This document shows positions 38,217-47,340 of a stretch of DNA of 64,000 nucleotides, in pieces. The DNA is from Rhizobium sp. ICMP 5592. Lineage in GTDB: Bacteria; Pseudomonadota; Alphaproteobacteria; Rhizobiales; Rhizobiaceae. The notes below the pieces were generated by a model. That model ran no database searches, was not told the DNA's origin, and worked only from the letters and a program-made list of their open reading frames with translations. Position numbers and translations under genes: made by a program. Every line of letters starts with the position of its first letter. The stretch's first letter is position 1. The stretch lies in NCBI RefSeq assembly GCF_009498525.1, contig NZ_QSNT01000002.1:806001-870000 (forward strand), in the 5' to 3' direction.

Positions 38217-41200
38217 TGGGGCACGGCAACGATACCGGTGGTGATGGGGCCGGGACCGGCGCAGGTTCCGGCAAGCAGGCTTTTACCGCGCTTTTCGTGC
38301 GCCGGCCGATCCTGGCGCTGGTCTTCAATACGCTGATGGTTGTGGCCGGCCTTGCCGCCTATTTCGGCGTGGAGGTGCGCGAATTGCCCGATGTCGACCG
38401 TCCGGTGGTCACCGTGCGAACCATGTTCGACGGGGCTTCGCCGCAGACGGTGGATCAGGAGCTGACAAAGGTTATCGAAGGTGCGGTTGCCCGCGTCAGC
38501 GGCCTGAAGTCGGTCTCGTCGAGCTCATCCTTCGGCCAGAGCCGGGTGACGCTCGAATTTTCCGATGCCATTGATCTCTCGGTTGCCGCCAATGACGTTC
38601 GCGATGCGATCGGCCGCATCACCGAGCAGTTGCCGGACGAGGCGGATGCGCCGCAGATCGTCAAGGCGGATTCGGATTCGCAGCCGATCATGCGTCTGGC
38701 CGTCACCTCGAATACACTGACCATGGATGACCTGACGCAGCTCGTCGACAATGAGATCACCGACCGGCTGGCCTCCGTCGATGGCGTTGCCGATGTCGAG
38801 CTTTATGGCGACCAGGAGAAAGTTTTCCGCATCGATGTCGATCAGGGGGCACTTGCCGGGCGAGGGCTGACGATCGGCGATTTGACGACGGCGCTCGCAA
38901 CGGCGGCGCTCGATGTGCCAGCGGGATCGCTGAAGAGCAAGCGGCAGGATATCGTCGTGCGCGCCACGGCCGCGCTGCAGACGCCCGAAGATTTTTCGCG
39001 GCTGATTATCAAGGATCGCGTCCGGCTCGCCGATGTCGCGACCGTGACGCTCGGCCCCCGCGACGGTACGACGGCCCTGCGCTCCAACGGCGTGCAGGGT
39101 ATCGGCCTCGGTATCATCCGTCAGGCGCAGTCGAACACGCTGAACATTTCGAACGGCGTCAAGGCCGTGGTGGCGCAGCTGTCGAAATCGTTGCCGGAGG
39201 GAACCCGCATCGCGATCACCAGCGACGACGCCGTGTTCATTCAGGGAGCGATCCATGAGGTGGTGCTGGCTCTGGTGCTGTCGGCATTGATCGTCACCAT
39301 CGTGATCTACCTTTTCTTGCGCGACTGGCGCGCGACGCTGATCCCGGCGGTGACCATGCCGGTGGCGCTGACGGGTACGCTCGCTGCGCTCTACATGGTT
39401 GGTTTTTCGATCAATATCCTGACGCTGCTGGCGATCGTGCTTGCCACCGGTCTTGTGGTCGACGATGCCATCGTCGTGCTTGAAAATATCGTTCGGCGTC
39501 GATCGGAAAAGATGGGGCCACGTGCGGCGGCGGTGCTCGGCACGCGCGAGGTCTTCTTCGCGGTCATCGCGACGACGGCGACGCTTGCCGCCGTCTTCAT
39601 TCCGCTGTCTTTCCTGCCGGGGCAGGTGGGCGGCCTGTTTCGCGAATTCGGCTTCGTGCTCGCCTTCTCCGTCGGCCTGTCGTCGATCGTGGCGTTGACG
39701 CTTTGCCCGATGCTGGCCTCCCGTATGCTGACCAGGGAGATGCGCGAGGATCACGGCATGCTCGGCCGCTTCGGCGCGCTGTTTTCCGGTGTCTATCGCC
39801 GCACGCTCGGTGCTTGCCTGAACGCGCCGCTGGTGGTCATCGCATTCTGTGCGATCTTCTCCGCCGCTGCGGTTCTTGCTTTCATGGGTGTCAAGAGTGA
39901 GCTGACGCCGAACGAGGACCGTGCCCTGGTGATGCTCAGGCTTACGACGCCGCAAGGTGCCGGCCTCGATTACACAAAGGATCAGTTGCAGCGCGTTGAA
40001 GAAAACCTGCAGCCCTTGATGGACAGCGGAGACATCCGCAATGTCTATGCGATTTCGGGCCAGAACGGGCAGGTGAATACCGGCTTCATGGTATTGACGC
40101 TGGCGCCCTGGAGCGAGCGTCATCGCACACAGACCGAGATCGTTGGCGATATCAACCGGGCGATGGCACAGGTGCCGGCGCTGCGCGGCAATGTCTTCCA
40201 GTCGAACAGTCTGCGCATTCGTGGCGCCGGCAGCGGCGTGCAGATGGCGCTGACGGGCAACGATCACGAGGCGCTGACGCGGGCGGCACTGAAGCTGGTG
40301 CAGACGCTGGACGCGACCGGCCAGTTCGACACGCCGCGCCTCAACAACGAGCCGACCCAGGCGCAGGTTTCTGTCGCGATTGACCGGGAGCGCGCCTCCG
40401 ATCTGGGCGTCGACATCACCGGCCTGTCGACGGCGCTGCAATCGCTGCTCGAGGGGCGTTCCGTCGTCGATGTCTTCGTCAAGGGCGAAGCCTATCCGGT
40501 GCTTCTAACCTCGACCATGCGGCCGATCGACGATCCGACCGATCTCGAAAACGTCTTCCTGAAGACCGGCGACGGCAAGATCGTGCCGATGTCGGTCATT
40601 GCCAGCCTGAAGGAAGGGGCGGTTGCACCGCAACTCACCAGCGAGCAGCAACTGGCGTCGGTGGCGATCACCGCCGGGCTCAAGAACAATATGTCGCTTG
40701 GCCAGGCCGTGGAGGAGGTGAAACGGATCGCCGCGCCGCTTCTGCCGCCGGGCGCGCGGCTGATCCCGCTCGCGGAAGCGGCGACGCTGCAGGAGAATTC
40801 CAGCGGTATGGCGCTGACTTTCGGCTTTGCGATCATCATCATCTTCCTGGTGCTGGCGGCGCAATTCGAAAGCGTGCTGTCGTCGTTGATCATTATGTCG
40901 ACGGTGCCGCTCGGCCTTGCCTGCGCGGTCTTTGCGCTCGTCATCACCGGTTCCAGCCTCAATATCTACAGCCAGATCGGCCTGGTGCTTCTCGTCGGCG
41001 TCATGGCGAAGAACGGCATCCTGATCGTGGAGTTCGCCAATCAGCTGCGCGATGCGGGTGAGGGCGTGCGCGAGGCGATCGAGAGAGCCTGCGCGCTGCG
41101 TCTGCGTCCGGTGATGATGACCATGATCGCCACCATTCTCGGCGGCGTGCCCCTGGTGTTCGCCCACGGGGCGGGGGCTGAAGCACGCATCGCGCTCGGC

Positions 41201-41380
41201 TGGGTGATCGTCGGCGGCCTCGGTTTCGCGACCCTGGTGACGCTCTACGTCACGCCCGTCGCCTATCTCCTGATCGCCCGCTTCGCCAAGCCGCAGGCGC
41301 ACGAGGAGCAGCGGTTGCACGAGGAAATGTCGGATGCCGTGCTGAGAGTGAAGCTGACGAAACTCAGGGCGGCGGAGTAA
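38213..41380 (+). CDS. RND multidrug efflux permease (AcrB/MexF-like HAE1 family)
   Basis: This 1055-residue inner-membrane pump exports hydrophobic compounds with the proton gradient. Helix 1 contains FVRRPILALVFNTLMVVAGL. Two large periplasmic loops alternate with helix bundles. The proton-relay region is visible in ILTLLAIVLATGLVVDDAIVV, with the paired Asp residues of helix 4, and the later GVMAKNGILIVEFANQLRD matches helix 10. The N-terminus has a Gly-rich leader (MMGHGNDTGGDG) before helix 1. ATGA overlap with the adaptor gene shows coupling. A terminator follows about 100 bases after its stop. The substrate is not predictable. Confidence 0.95.
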   Translation: MMGHGNDTGGDGAGTGAGSGKQAFTALFVRRPILALVFNTLMVVAGLAAYFGVEVRELPDVDRPVVTVRTMFDGASPQTVDQELTKVIEGAVARVSGLKSVSSSSSFGQSRVTLEFSDAIDLSVAANDVRDAIGRITEQLPDEADAPQIVKADSDSQPIMRLAVTSNTLTMDDLTQLVDNEITDRLASVDGVADVELYGDQEKVFRIDVDQGALAGRGLTIGDLTTALATAALDVPAGSLKSKRQDIVVRATAALQTPEDFSRLIIKDRVRLADVATVTLGPRDGTTALRSNGVQGIGLGIIRQAQSNTLNISNGVKAVVAQLSKSLPEGTRIAITSDDAVFIQGAIHEVVLALVLSALIVTIVIYLFLRDWRATLIPAVTMPVALTGTLAALYMVGFSINILTLLAIVLATGLVVDDAIVVLENIVRRRSEKMGPRAAAVLGTREVFFAVIATTATLAAVFIPLSFLPGQVGGLFREFGFVLAFSVGLSSIVALTLCPMLASRMLTREMREDHGMLGRFGALFSGVYRRTLGACLNAPLVVIAFCAIFSAAAVLAFMGVKSELTPNEDRALVMLRLTTPQGAGLDYTKDQLQRVEENLQPLMDSGDIRNVYAISGQNGQVNTGFMVLTLAPWSERHRTQTEIVGDINRAMAQVPALRGNVFQSNSLRIRGAGSGVQMALTGNDHEALTRAALKLVQTLDATGQFDTPRLNNEPTQAQVSVAIDRERASDLGVDITGLSTALQSLLEGRSVVDVFVKGEAYPVLLTSTMRPIDDPTDLENVFLKTGDGKIVPMSVIASLKEGAVAPQLTSEQQLASVAITAGLKNNMSLGQAVEEVKRIAAPLLPPGARLIPLAEAATLQENSSGMALTFGFAIIIIFLVLAAQFESVLSSLIIMSTVPLGLACAVFALVITGSSLNIYSQIGLVLLVGVMAKNGILIVEFANQLRDAGEGVREAIERACALRLRPVMMTMIATILGGVPLVFAHGAGAEARIALGWVIVGGLGFATLVTLYVTPVAYLLIARFAKPQAHEEQRLHEEMSDAVLRVKLTKLRAAE

Positions 41381-41464
41381 TCGCGCGTTTCGGCGTAATA
41401 AATAAATCAGCTTCAACCAAAGATTTATAGTAACTCGACCGTTTCGATTAGCCCTTTATTAAAC

Positions 41465-41479
41465 ATGATTGTTAATCAT
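41465..41479. other. Small AT-rich palindrome before the terminator
   Basis: ATGATT and AATCAT flank GTT as a perfect inverted repeat, just upstream of the RND operon terminator and 150 bases before the flagellin start. It might be a regulator site for the flagellin gene, but no match to a known box is claimed. Confidence 0.25.
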
Positions 41480-41480
41480 A

Positions 41481-41517
41481 AGCGCCTGTAACCACCCGAG
41501 TTCAGGCGCTGTTTTTT
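41481..41517 (+). terminator. Rho-independent terminator after the RND operon
   Basis: AGCGCCTG pairs with CAGGCGCT across a 14-base loop and is followed by GTTTTTT. It is well formed and separates the efflux operon from the flagellin gene. Confidence 0.85.
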
Positions 41518-41628
41518 GCCGGGCTCACGTTCGCCGACATGGTCGGCCCGCGCGCATGAGCGCTCGCGGCATGGTTCGAATGTCTCCTTGTGCCTGTTGT
41601 GTATCGTTGCGTCCGGAGTTCGTGTGTC

Positions 41629-42642
41629 GTGAGTATTTTTTCGACCTTCATCAGGGTTAGTCCCTCCGTCAATACCGCCCTTGAAGTCCTCAGAAACACC
41701 CAGGCAGATTTGAAGGTTGCGCAGCGCCAGATGTCGTCCGGCCTGCGTGTGCAGACCGCCAAGGACGATGCCACCTATTGGCGGATTTCGACTTTGACGC
41801 GTACCGATATTGGCGCGGTGTCGGCCGTGCAGGACGCGCTCGGGCTTGCCTCCGCCACGGTGAGCACTGCCTCCACGGGCGTCACCAGCGCGATCAACAT
41901 CGTCACTCAGATCCGCTCGAAGCTGGTGAGCGCCTACGAGGACAGCGTCGATAAGACCAAACTCAATGACGAGATCACCCAACTCAAGGATCAGCTTCGC
42001 AGCGTCGGTCAGTCCGCGAGCTTCAACGGCGTCAACTGGATCGTGCTTCAGGATGGCGAAGATCCTACCGAACCGCATCGGATCCCCGGTTCGATCATTC
42101 GTAACACCGATGGCAGCATTTCAATCGGGATGTTGAATTATGAAGGCGTCGCCTCGACCAGTGGCTCCATCGTATCGACGGATGCGCGATATCTGCTCGA
42201 TGACCAGTCCAGCGGCACCGGCGGCTATGGCGTGCTAACCTCCACCGCCTTTGCGACGGAAGCCGGTGCGGCCCAGAATTATGTACTGGTCAACAGCAAG
42301 TATGGCGACACCAGCGGACAGGTGGAAATCTCGCTCGACGCGAATACGACGAACGGCGCTTTGACGGACATGGTCAATACGGTCACCGCCATGCTGCACC
42401 AGCTCAATACCATAGGTTCGGCCTTCGGCTCATTGGAAACACGCGTCAACCTGCAGAGCGAATTCGCCAACAACCTCAGTGATTCGCTCACCAGCGGCGT
42501 CGGCAAGCTTGTCGATGCGAACATGGAGCAGCAGTCGAGCAAGCTGCTGGCGCTGCAGACGCAGCAACAGTTGGGAATACAATCGCTGTCGATCGCCAAT
42601 GCGAGCTACAATACGCTGACGCAGCTTTTCCAGAATTTCTGA
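41629..42642 (+). CDS. Flagellin, orphan copy
   Basis: This is a rhizobial-type flagellin, the subunit of the flagellar filament, exported by the flagellar type III apparatus. I choose the GTG at 41629 (SIFSTFIRVSPSVNTALEVL), with CCGGAG upstream, giving 337 residues; the open frame reaches 41590. The N-terminal D0/D1 part has AQRQMSSGLRVQTAKDDATYWRIS-type sequence, a variable centre, and the C-terminal D0 helix has ALQTQQQLGIQSLSIANA then NTLTQLFQNF. No other flagellar gene is in the window. R. leguminosarum is known to hold several flagellins, some outside the main motility cluster. Confidence 0.92.
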   Translation: MSIFSTFIRVSPSVNTALEVLRNTQADLKVAQRQMSSGLRVQTAKDDATYWRISTLTRTDIGAVSAVQDALGLASATVSTASTGVTSAINIVTQIRSKLVSAYEDSVDKTKLNDEITQLKDQLRSVGQSASFNGVNWIVLQDGEDPTEPHRIPGSIIRNTDGSISIGMLNYEGVASTSGSIVSTDARYLLDDQSSGTGGYGVLTSTAFATEAGAAQNYVLVNSKYGDTSGQVEISLDANTTNGALTDMVNTVTAMLHQLNTIGSAFGSLETRVNLQSEFANNLSDSLTSGVGKLVDANMEQQSSKLLALQTQQQLGIQSLSIANASYNTLTQLFQNF

Positions 42643-42844
42643 GGGCTGGTGTCTAGGTTTCAAGGGAAATAGGGGCGGTATCGGGGATATCACACGGTTC
42701 TCTGTGTTGGTCTATCTGGATAGATGTACGTCGCCGGACGGTGGCGAGGAAGGCCGTTGATTGCGGTATGAAGATTCTGCTTCATCATATTGCCGCAATG
42801 CTCCATATCTGCTTCGGACCATCGAACCGGAGAGCGACGATTCC

Positions 42845-43513
42845 ATGATCAAAAAAATTGCCATTCTTGCCGTCTCGGCGGCCTTTCTTAATGCATGCAC
42901 GACGACCGACCCCTATACGGGCGAGCAGAAAGTCTCCAACACGGCGGGGGGTGCCGCGATCGGTGCCGGCGTCGGTGCGGTTGCCGGTCTTCTCATCGGA
43001 CATTCCCCGGCTTCGCGCCGCAACGCAGCGCTGATCGGCGCTGGTGTCGGAGCGCTTGCTGGTGCTGGTATCGGCAACTACATGGACCAGCAGGAATCCG
43101 AACTGCGTGCGCAGTTGCAGGGTACGGGCGTTTCCGTTACCCGCGTCGGCGACCGCATCATCCTGAACATGCCGTCGGCCATCACCTTCGATATCGACCG
43201 GGACGAGATCAAGCCGGAATTCTTCGCGACGCTGAACTCGGTCGCGATCGTGCTGCGCAAATTCAACCGCACGCTGATCGACGTCAACGGCCATACGGAT
43301 TCGACCGGCAGCCTGCAGCATAACCAGGATCTGTCCGAACGCCGCGCCGGCTCGGTCGCCTCCTATCTCGGCAGCCAGGGCATCGACCAGCGCCGCGTCT
43401 CCGCCGTCGGCTTCGGCCCGACGCAGCCGGTTGCCAGCAATGCCAACGAATCCGGCCGCGCCCAGAACCGCCGCGTCGAAATCCAGATCGCGCCGATCAC
43501 GCAGAACGGCTGA
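42845..43513 (+). CDS. OmpA-family peptidoglycan-binding lipoprotein with glycine zipper
   Basis: This 222-residue protein is probably an outer-membrane lipoprotein that anchors to peptidoglycan. The ATG at 42845 begins MIKKIAILAVSAAFLNAC, where LNAC is the lipobox. Two glycine-zipper segments follow (GGAAIGAGVGAVAGLLIG and ALIGAGVGALAGAGIGNY). The C-terminal OmpA domain is seen in ITFDIDRDEIKPEF, VNGHTDSTGSLQHNQDLSERRA and the NRRVEIQI end. The layout resembles YiaD and Agrobacterium-type OmpA lipoproteins. It stands alone and ends in a hairpin. Confidence 0.93.
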   Translation: MIKKIAILAVSAAFLNACTTTDPYTGEQKVSNTAGGAAIGAGVGAVAGLLIGHSPASRRNAALIGAGVGALAGAGIGNYMDQQESELRAQLQGTGVSVTRVGDRIILNMPSAITFDIDRDEIKPEFFATLNSVAIVLRKFNRTLIDVNGHTDSTGSLQHNQDLSERRAGSVASYLGSQGIDQRRVSAVGFGPTQPVASNANESGRAQNRRVEIQIAPITQNG

Positions 43514-43538
43514 TCCGACATCAGCATTTGAAATGAAG

Positions 43539-43564
43539 ACGGCCGGGTTTTGCGACCCGGCCGT
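43539..43564 (+). terminator. Hairpin terminator after the OmpA-family gene
   Basis: ACGGCCGGGT pairs with ACCCGGCCGT around TTTGCG, 25 bases after the stop. The T-run is poor (TGGCTT), but the position between convergent genes suits a terminator. Confidence 0.7.
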
Positions 43565-43640
43565 TGGCTTATGTGGAGTGCCCCTTCCGTGCGTCGCCTG
43601 GCTTGCCGTAGCAACGTCGTGTTGATCCGCGGGGAAATGA

Positions 43641-44342
43641 TCACGGCGTCGCATTTTGCTGCTCGCCTTCGACAACCTGCAGCCGCCACTGCCGAACCAA
43701 TTCGCGCCGTTGGCCTGGATAGCGATCCGCCAGGAGTTCGGTTCGCTGGATCCTGTCGGCCCGGAACATCCGAAAATCCTGTCGAAGTTCACACCAGCCG
43801 GCGATGATCCGTCTGGAATCGAAGAATGCGACCGCAATCGGCCAGATAATGCGCTCGCTATCCGCGTCTTTCGAGTCCCTGTAGACGATCCGAAGCTTCA
43901 TCTGCTGCTGCATTGCCTGGCGCAGAAGCTTGAGGTCGATCGCCGGCGTTGGCAGCATGGTGCGGCCGACATGGAAATCATTGTCGACCAATTTATGCCT
44001 GAGTTCCGAAGGAAGGACCGCGTCGATCTTGGATAGGGCGTTGTGGGCCGCCGATGCTAGACCCTCATCTGTTTGCCGGCTAATCCATTGCACGCCGAGT
44101 GCAATCGCCTTGATCTCCTCTTCCGAGAACATCAGCGGCGGCAACATGAAGCCCGGTTTCAGGACATAGCCGAAACCGGACTCCCCTTCGATCTCCGCTC
44201 CCATCGACTGCAGAAGCGCAATGTCCCTGTAGATTGTTCGCAGGGATACGCCGGTCTCCTGCGCGAGATAATTGCCGGAAACCGCCTGGCGATGGCGGCG
44301 CAATATCTGGAGAACGTCGAACAATCTCTGGCTTTGGGACAT
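43641..44342 (-). CDS. HTH/WYL-domain transcriptional regulator (YafY family)
   Basis: This 233-residue regulator has an N-terminal HTH_11 winged helix (RLFDVLQILRRHRQAVSGN with LAQETGVSLRTIYRDIALLQ) and a C-terminal WYL ligand-binding domain seen from LRIVYRDSKDADSERIIWPI through IIAGWCELRQDFRMFRADRI. The ATG at 44342 is preferred over 44357. WYL proteins sense small ligands, and YafY-type members usually control a neighbouring gene. The NADPH oxidoreductase and SnoaL-like genes upstream on the same strand are likely targets. It is convergent with the OmpA-family gene. Confidence 0.9.
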   Translation of the reverse strand: MSQSQRLFDVLQILRRHRQAVSGNYLAQETGVSLRTIYRDIALLQSMGAEIEGESGFGYVLKPGFMLPPLMFSEEEIKAIALGVQWISRQTDEGLASAAHNALSKIDAVLPSELRHKLVDNDFHVGRTMLPTPAIDLKLLRQAMQQQMKLRIVYRDSKDADSERIIWPIAVAFFDSRRIIAGWCELRQDFRMFRADRIQRTELLADRYPGQRRELVRQWRLQVVEGEQQNATP

Positions 44343-44404
44343 GCCATATCCTAGCACAACTTATGCTCAAATCCGCTTCGACGCGGACTTGAGCAGGGTC
44401 CTGA

Positions 44405-45337
44405 TCAGTCCATGCGAACGAGTGCCTTCCCGTTGATCTTCTGACCACTTTCGAGGGCCGTCAACATGCGGATCGCGTTCGTCAGCGGCACGATCTCGGC
44501 AATCGCGAGCCTAAGCTTCCCTTCGTCGGCGGCGCGGGCAAGGCCGTCCAGGATATCGGCTCTTGCCGTGCAGATGATCGGCTTGAGTTTCCTGTCGAAG
44601 ATCGCGCGGATGAACTTGCCGGGCGTCGGATCGATATCGAGAAAAACGCCGCCCTTGCGCAGAAGACCGAGCCCGACGGCCGTGCTCAGGGTGCCGGCCG
44701 TATCGTAGACGACATCGAAGCGTTCGCGGAGCCTCGAGAAATCGGTTGTCCGGTAGTCGAATGACGGCTGGACGCCAAGCTCGTGGGCACGGGACATCGA
44801 TGACGCGCCGCAGCTTCCCGAGACGTTAGCGCCAAGCATCCGGGCAAGCCGGACGGTTGCTTCGCCGACGGCGCCGGTACAGCCATTGACGAATACATGC
44901 CTGCCAGGCATCAGCTTTGCTTTATCGACGAGGCCGTTCCATGCCGTGACGCCCGGTGTTCCCAGGCAGGCAGCGTCCTCGAAGGAAACCGAATCCGGTT
45001 TTCTGGCAAGGAAGGTTTCAGGGGCGATTACGGCTTCGCCGAGGGCGCCGCCATCCTTGATCCGCGCGAGGCCGAACACTGCGTCGCCGACCGTGAATCG
45101 GCTCACGCCCGGACCGACTGATGTCACGATGCCGGAGAAATCAACGCCCATGGCGCGGGGAAACTTCTTCCCTGTCACCATCTTGAGATAGCCGCTGCGC
45201 ACCTTCCAGTCGATTGGATTGATGGCGGCGAACTTGACCTTGACTGCAACTTCGCCTTTTCCGGGTGCGCGAAGCTCGTAGTCTTCGAGCTTCATCAACT
45301 CCGGTCCGCCATACTGATGATATTGAACCCGCTTCAT
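44405..45337 (-). CDS. Zinc-independent MDR-type NAD(P)H oxidoreductase (quinone oxidoreductase-like)
   Basis: This 310-residue protein is a medium-chain dehydrogenase/reductase of the quinone oxidoreductase branch. It starts MKRVQYHQYGGPELMKLEDY; the upstream extension to 45466 is unlikely. The substrate domain has AAINPIDWKVRSGYL and GVDFSGIVTSVGPGV. The NADPH fold has HVFVNGCTGAVGEATVRLAR in place of the AxxGGVG loop, and GGVFLDIDPTP. No zinc cysteines are present. It probably reduces an electrophilic carbonyl or quinone. It lies between a SnoaL-like gene and a YafY-type regulator, all on one strand. Confidence 0.9.
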   Translation of the reverse strand: MKRVQYHQYGGPELMKLEDYELRAPGKGEVAVKVKFAAINPIDWKVRSGYLKMVTGKKFPRAMGVDFSGIVTSVGPGVSRFTVGDAVFGLARIKDGGALGEAVIAPETFLARKPDSVSFEDAACLGTPGVTAWNGLVDKAKLMPGRHVFVNGCTGAVGEATVRLARMLGANVSGSCGASSMSRAHELGVQPSFDYRTTDFSRLRERFDVVYDTAGTLSTAVGLGLLRKGGVFLDIDPTPGKFIRAIFDRKLKPIICTARADILDGLARAADEGKLRLAIAEIVPLTNAIRMLTALESGQKINGKALVRMD

Positions 45338-45416
45338 CGCCGTGCCCCTATGACACGGCGACTGCGACGATTCGTCGTTTCGATGATGATCATCTGGATA
45401 CCCTTCCGCGACGACT

Positions 45417-45794
45417 TCAGTGAGGCTTGACTGTCGCCATGTAGGCGGCAAATGGCGTTGCGTCATAGATCACCTCGGTGGAGGCGATCTTGCCGTTTCT
45501 GACCTTGAGAAGTTCGACGGTGATGGCGTGCGGGACGGGATGGGTTTCGACGTCGTAGACGACGACGGCCTGTTCATCGTCACCGTAAACGGCAAGAATG
45601 CTCATCGTCTTGATCATCCGGCCGAAACCGTCGTGGAAACCACGGAATGCTTGCGTGCCCGTAAGCTTGCCAATCGGCGAGGTGCAGACGACATCCTCTG
45701 ACGAGATCGCCATGATGGTGTCGACGTCCTTGTTGGCGATTGCGTCCACGTAGGCACGGGCAATCTTGGCGGCATTTCCAGTCTGTTCAGCCAT
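45417..45794 (-). CDS. SnoaL-like/NTF2-fold protein
   Basis: This 125-residue protein has the NTF2-like fold of the SnoaL-like group. An alpha-helical start (ARAYVDAIANKDVDTIMAI) is followed by EDVVCTSPIGKLTGTQAFRGF, a run of beta strands, and the end KIASTEVIYDATPFA. Members are small cone-shaped enzymes or binding proteins with varied substrates, so function is open. The ATG at 45794 is preferred to 45800 because an AAGGA ribosome site is spaced for it. It is the first gene of the set with the oxidoreductase and the WYL regulator. Confidence 0.78.
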   Translation of the reverse strand: MAEQTGNAAKIARAYVDAIANKDVDTIMAISSEDVVCTSPIGKLTGTQAFRGFHDGFGRMIKTMSILAVYGDDEQAVVVYDVETHPVPHAITVELLKVRNGKIASTEVIYDATPFAAYMATVKPH

Positions 45795-45848
45795 GGTCAT
45801 ATCCTTTCATGGGTGATTGTTTGGCTGAACTCATTTAGCGCAGTGTAA

Positions 45849-45863
45849 TGACATAAAATGTCA
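45849..45863 (-). promoter_or_regulatory. Palindrome and possible promoter upstream of the SnoaL-like gene
   Basis: TGACA and TGTCA flank TAAAA as an inverted repeat, with another TGTCAC a few bases away. On the minus strand GTGACA-N18-TTACAC could serve as -35 and -10. It sits about 55 bases before the start codon and is a candidate target of the WYL regulator. Confidence 0.4.
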
Positions 45864-45993
45864 GCATGTCACGTTTGAAAGTTGTGTATATTGAAATAAA
45901 CACCTAAAGGGTGCGTTATTCGAATAAATTTGAAAGCGCTGAGGCGCCATCTGCTCCATTCCATAGCGAATTGAGAAATAGGGGCGGCTGCGG

Positions 45994-46401
45994 TTACGCG
46001 TGCATCGCCGCGCCCTTGGTGATCTTGTCGACGATCTTTTTGTCGGCGCGCAGCGCAATGCCGACGACCTTGGCGTCTTCGGGCGCAAACTCCGAGAAGA
46101 CCGCGCGGTTGGCGGCGTCATGGCCGGTTGAGAACATTTCCTCGATGAAGATGGAGGAGGTGACGCCGCGTTCCAGCGAGCGGCGGTGGATGGTGGCGAT
46201 CGTTTCCTCGTCGGCGGATAGTACGATCATTGGTTGGATCGACAGGGCATTGTAACGGTTGCCTGTGCGATCGCTGTAGGGCTCGCCGATAATGTCCGGA
46301 AACTGCCCCGCAATTCCGGTCGACAGGAAGGCGGTCACGTTCAGTTTTTGCCAGGACTGAAGATTGTTTCGCAGAACGATCGCGATTTTGGTATCAAACA
46401 T
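45994..46401 (-). CDS. DUF2000 family protein
   Basis: This 135-residue cytoplasmic protein matches the DUF2000 family, which has a PTH2-like fold and no known function. The start KIAIVLRNNLQSWQKLNVTA and the segments PMIVLSADEETIATIHRRSL, SSIFIEEMFSTGHDAANRA and ALRADKKIVDKITKGAAMHA fit the family pattern. It is divergent from an AraC-type regulator with only 14 bases between start codons, an arrangement that strongly suggests regulation of this gene by that regulator. Confidence in the family is good; the role is not inferable. Confidence 0.86.
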   Translation of the reverse strand: MFDTKIAIVLRNNLQSWQKLNVTAFLSTGIAGQFPDIIGEPYSDRTGNRYNALSIQPMIVLSADEETIATIHRRSLERGVTSSIFIEEMFSTGHDAANRAVFSEFAPEDAKVVGIALRADKKIVDKITKGAAMHA

Positions 46402-46415
46402 CGGTAGCCACTTTC

Positions 46416-47321
46416 ATGCTGTCTGGGAATGAGCCATTGCGCGAAGAGATAGCCGGTCGGGCCTTCGAGGGTCTTGAACGTTTGTGCGAGAGCCCAGACG
46501 CGAACCGCATCGTCTCGGCGCCGGCCTATCCCGGCATCGAGCGTATCCATGCGCAATTCCATGGCGACGCCTTCGATCTGCATCGGCACGACACCTATGC
46601 CCTTGGCGTCACCATGCGTGGCGTGCAGACGTTCCGCTATCGCGGCGAGCGCCGCTACAGCCTGCCGGGCCGGGTGATCATCCTGCATCCAGACGAGGTG
46701 CACGACGGCGGTGCGGCGACCGATGACGGGCTGATCTACCGCATGCTCTATCTTGAACCGTCGATGCTGACGCAATGCCTGGAAGCGGCGCGCATCGGCT
46801 TACCTTTCGTCGATGAGCCGGTGATCGAGGACGAGCGCCTCGCCGGTCTTCTGCTCGGGGCACTCAGCGAACTCGACCGCGAGCTGGATGAGCTTTTCGT
46901 CGACGATTTCATTTCACGGATGGCGTCGGGGCTCGCCTCGCATGCGCGTTTGCCGCAGAAGCCTCTGGGGCTTATCGCCTGGGGCCAGGTGAAGACGGCG
47001 CGGGATTATCTGGAGGCGCACGCCATGCGCGGCGTTCGTTCGGAGGAGCTGGAGCGCGTCACCGGCCTCGATCGTTTTGCACTGTCACGCCATTTCCGCG
47101 CCGCCTTTGCCACTAGTCCGCATCGCTTCCTGCTGATGCGGCGGCTGCAGCGGGCCAAGGCGATGATTGGCGATGGCGAGCCGATTGCCGAAGTGGCGGC
47201 TGCCACTGGCTTTGCCGATCAAAGCCATCTGACGCGGCATTTCAAGAAGGCGTTCGGCATGGCGCCGGGTGCATGGGGTGGGATGGTCGGCGCCGCACGG
47301 CTATCGGCGCGGCACCCATAA
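46416..47321 (+). CDS. AraC-family transcriptional regulator
   Basis: This 301-residue regulator has an N-terminal cupin (AraC_binding) domain, with HLHRHDTYALGVTMRG-like sequence (FDLHRHDTYALGV) and VIILHPDEVHDGGAATDDGL, and a C-terminal pair of helix-turn-helix motifs. The first HTH is seen in LERVTGLDRFALSRHFRAAF and the second in IAEVAAATGFADQSHLTRHF. Its start lies 14 bases from that of the DUF2000 gene on the other strand, so both promoters must overlap. It converges with an amino-acid ABC transporter gene 20 bases away. Confidence 0.93.
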   Translation: MLSGNEPLREEIAGRAFEGLERLCESPDANRIVSAPAYPGIERIHAQFHGDAFDLHRHDTYALGVTMRGVQTFRYRGERRYSLPGRVIILHPDEVHDGGAATDDGLIYRMLYLEPSMLTQCLEAARIGLPFVDEPVIEDERLAGLLLGALSELDRELDELFVDDFISRMASGLASHARLPQKPLGLIAWGQVKTARDYLEAHAMRGVRSEELERVTGLDRFALSRHFRAAFATSPHRFLLMRRLQRAKAMIGDGEPIAEVAAATGFADQSHLTRHFKKAFGMAPGAWGGMVGAARLSARHP

Positions 47322-47340
47322 ACAGCCTTGGCGGCAATGC

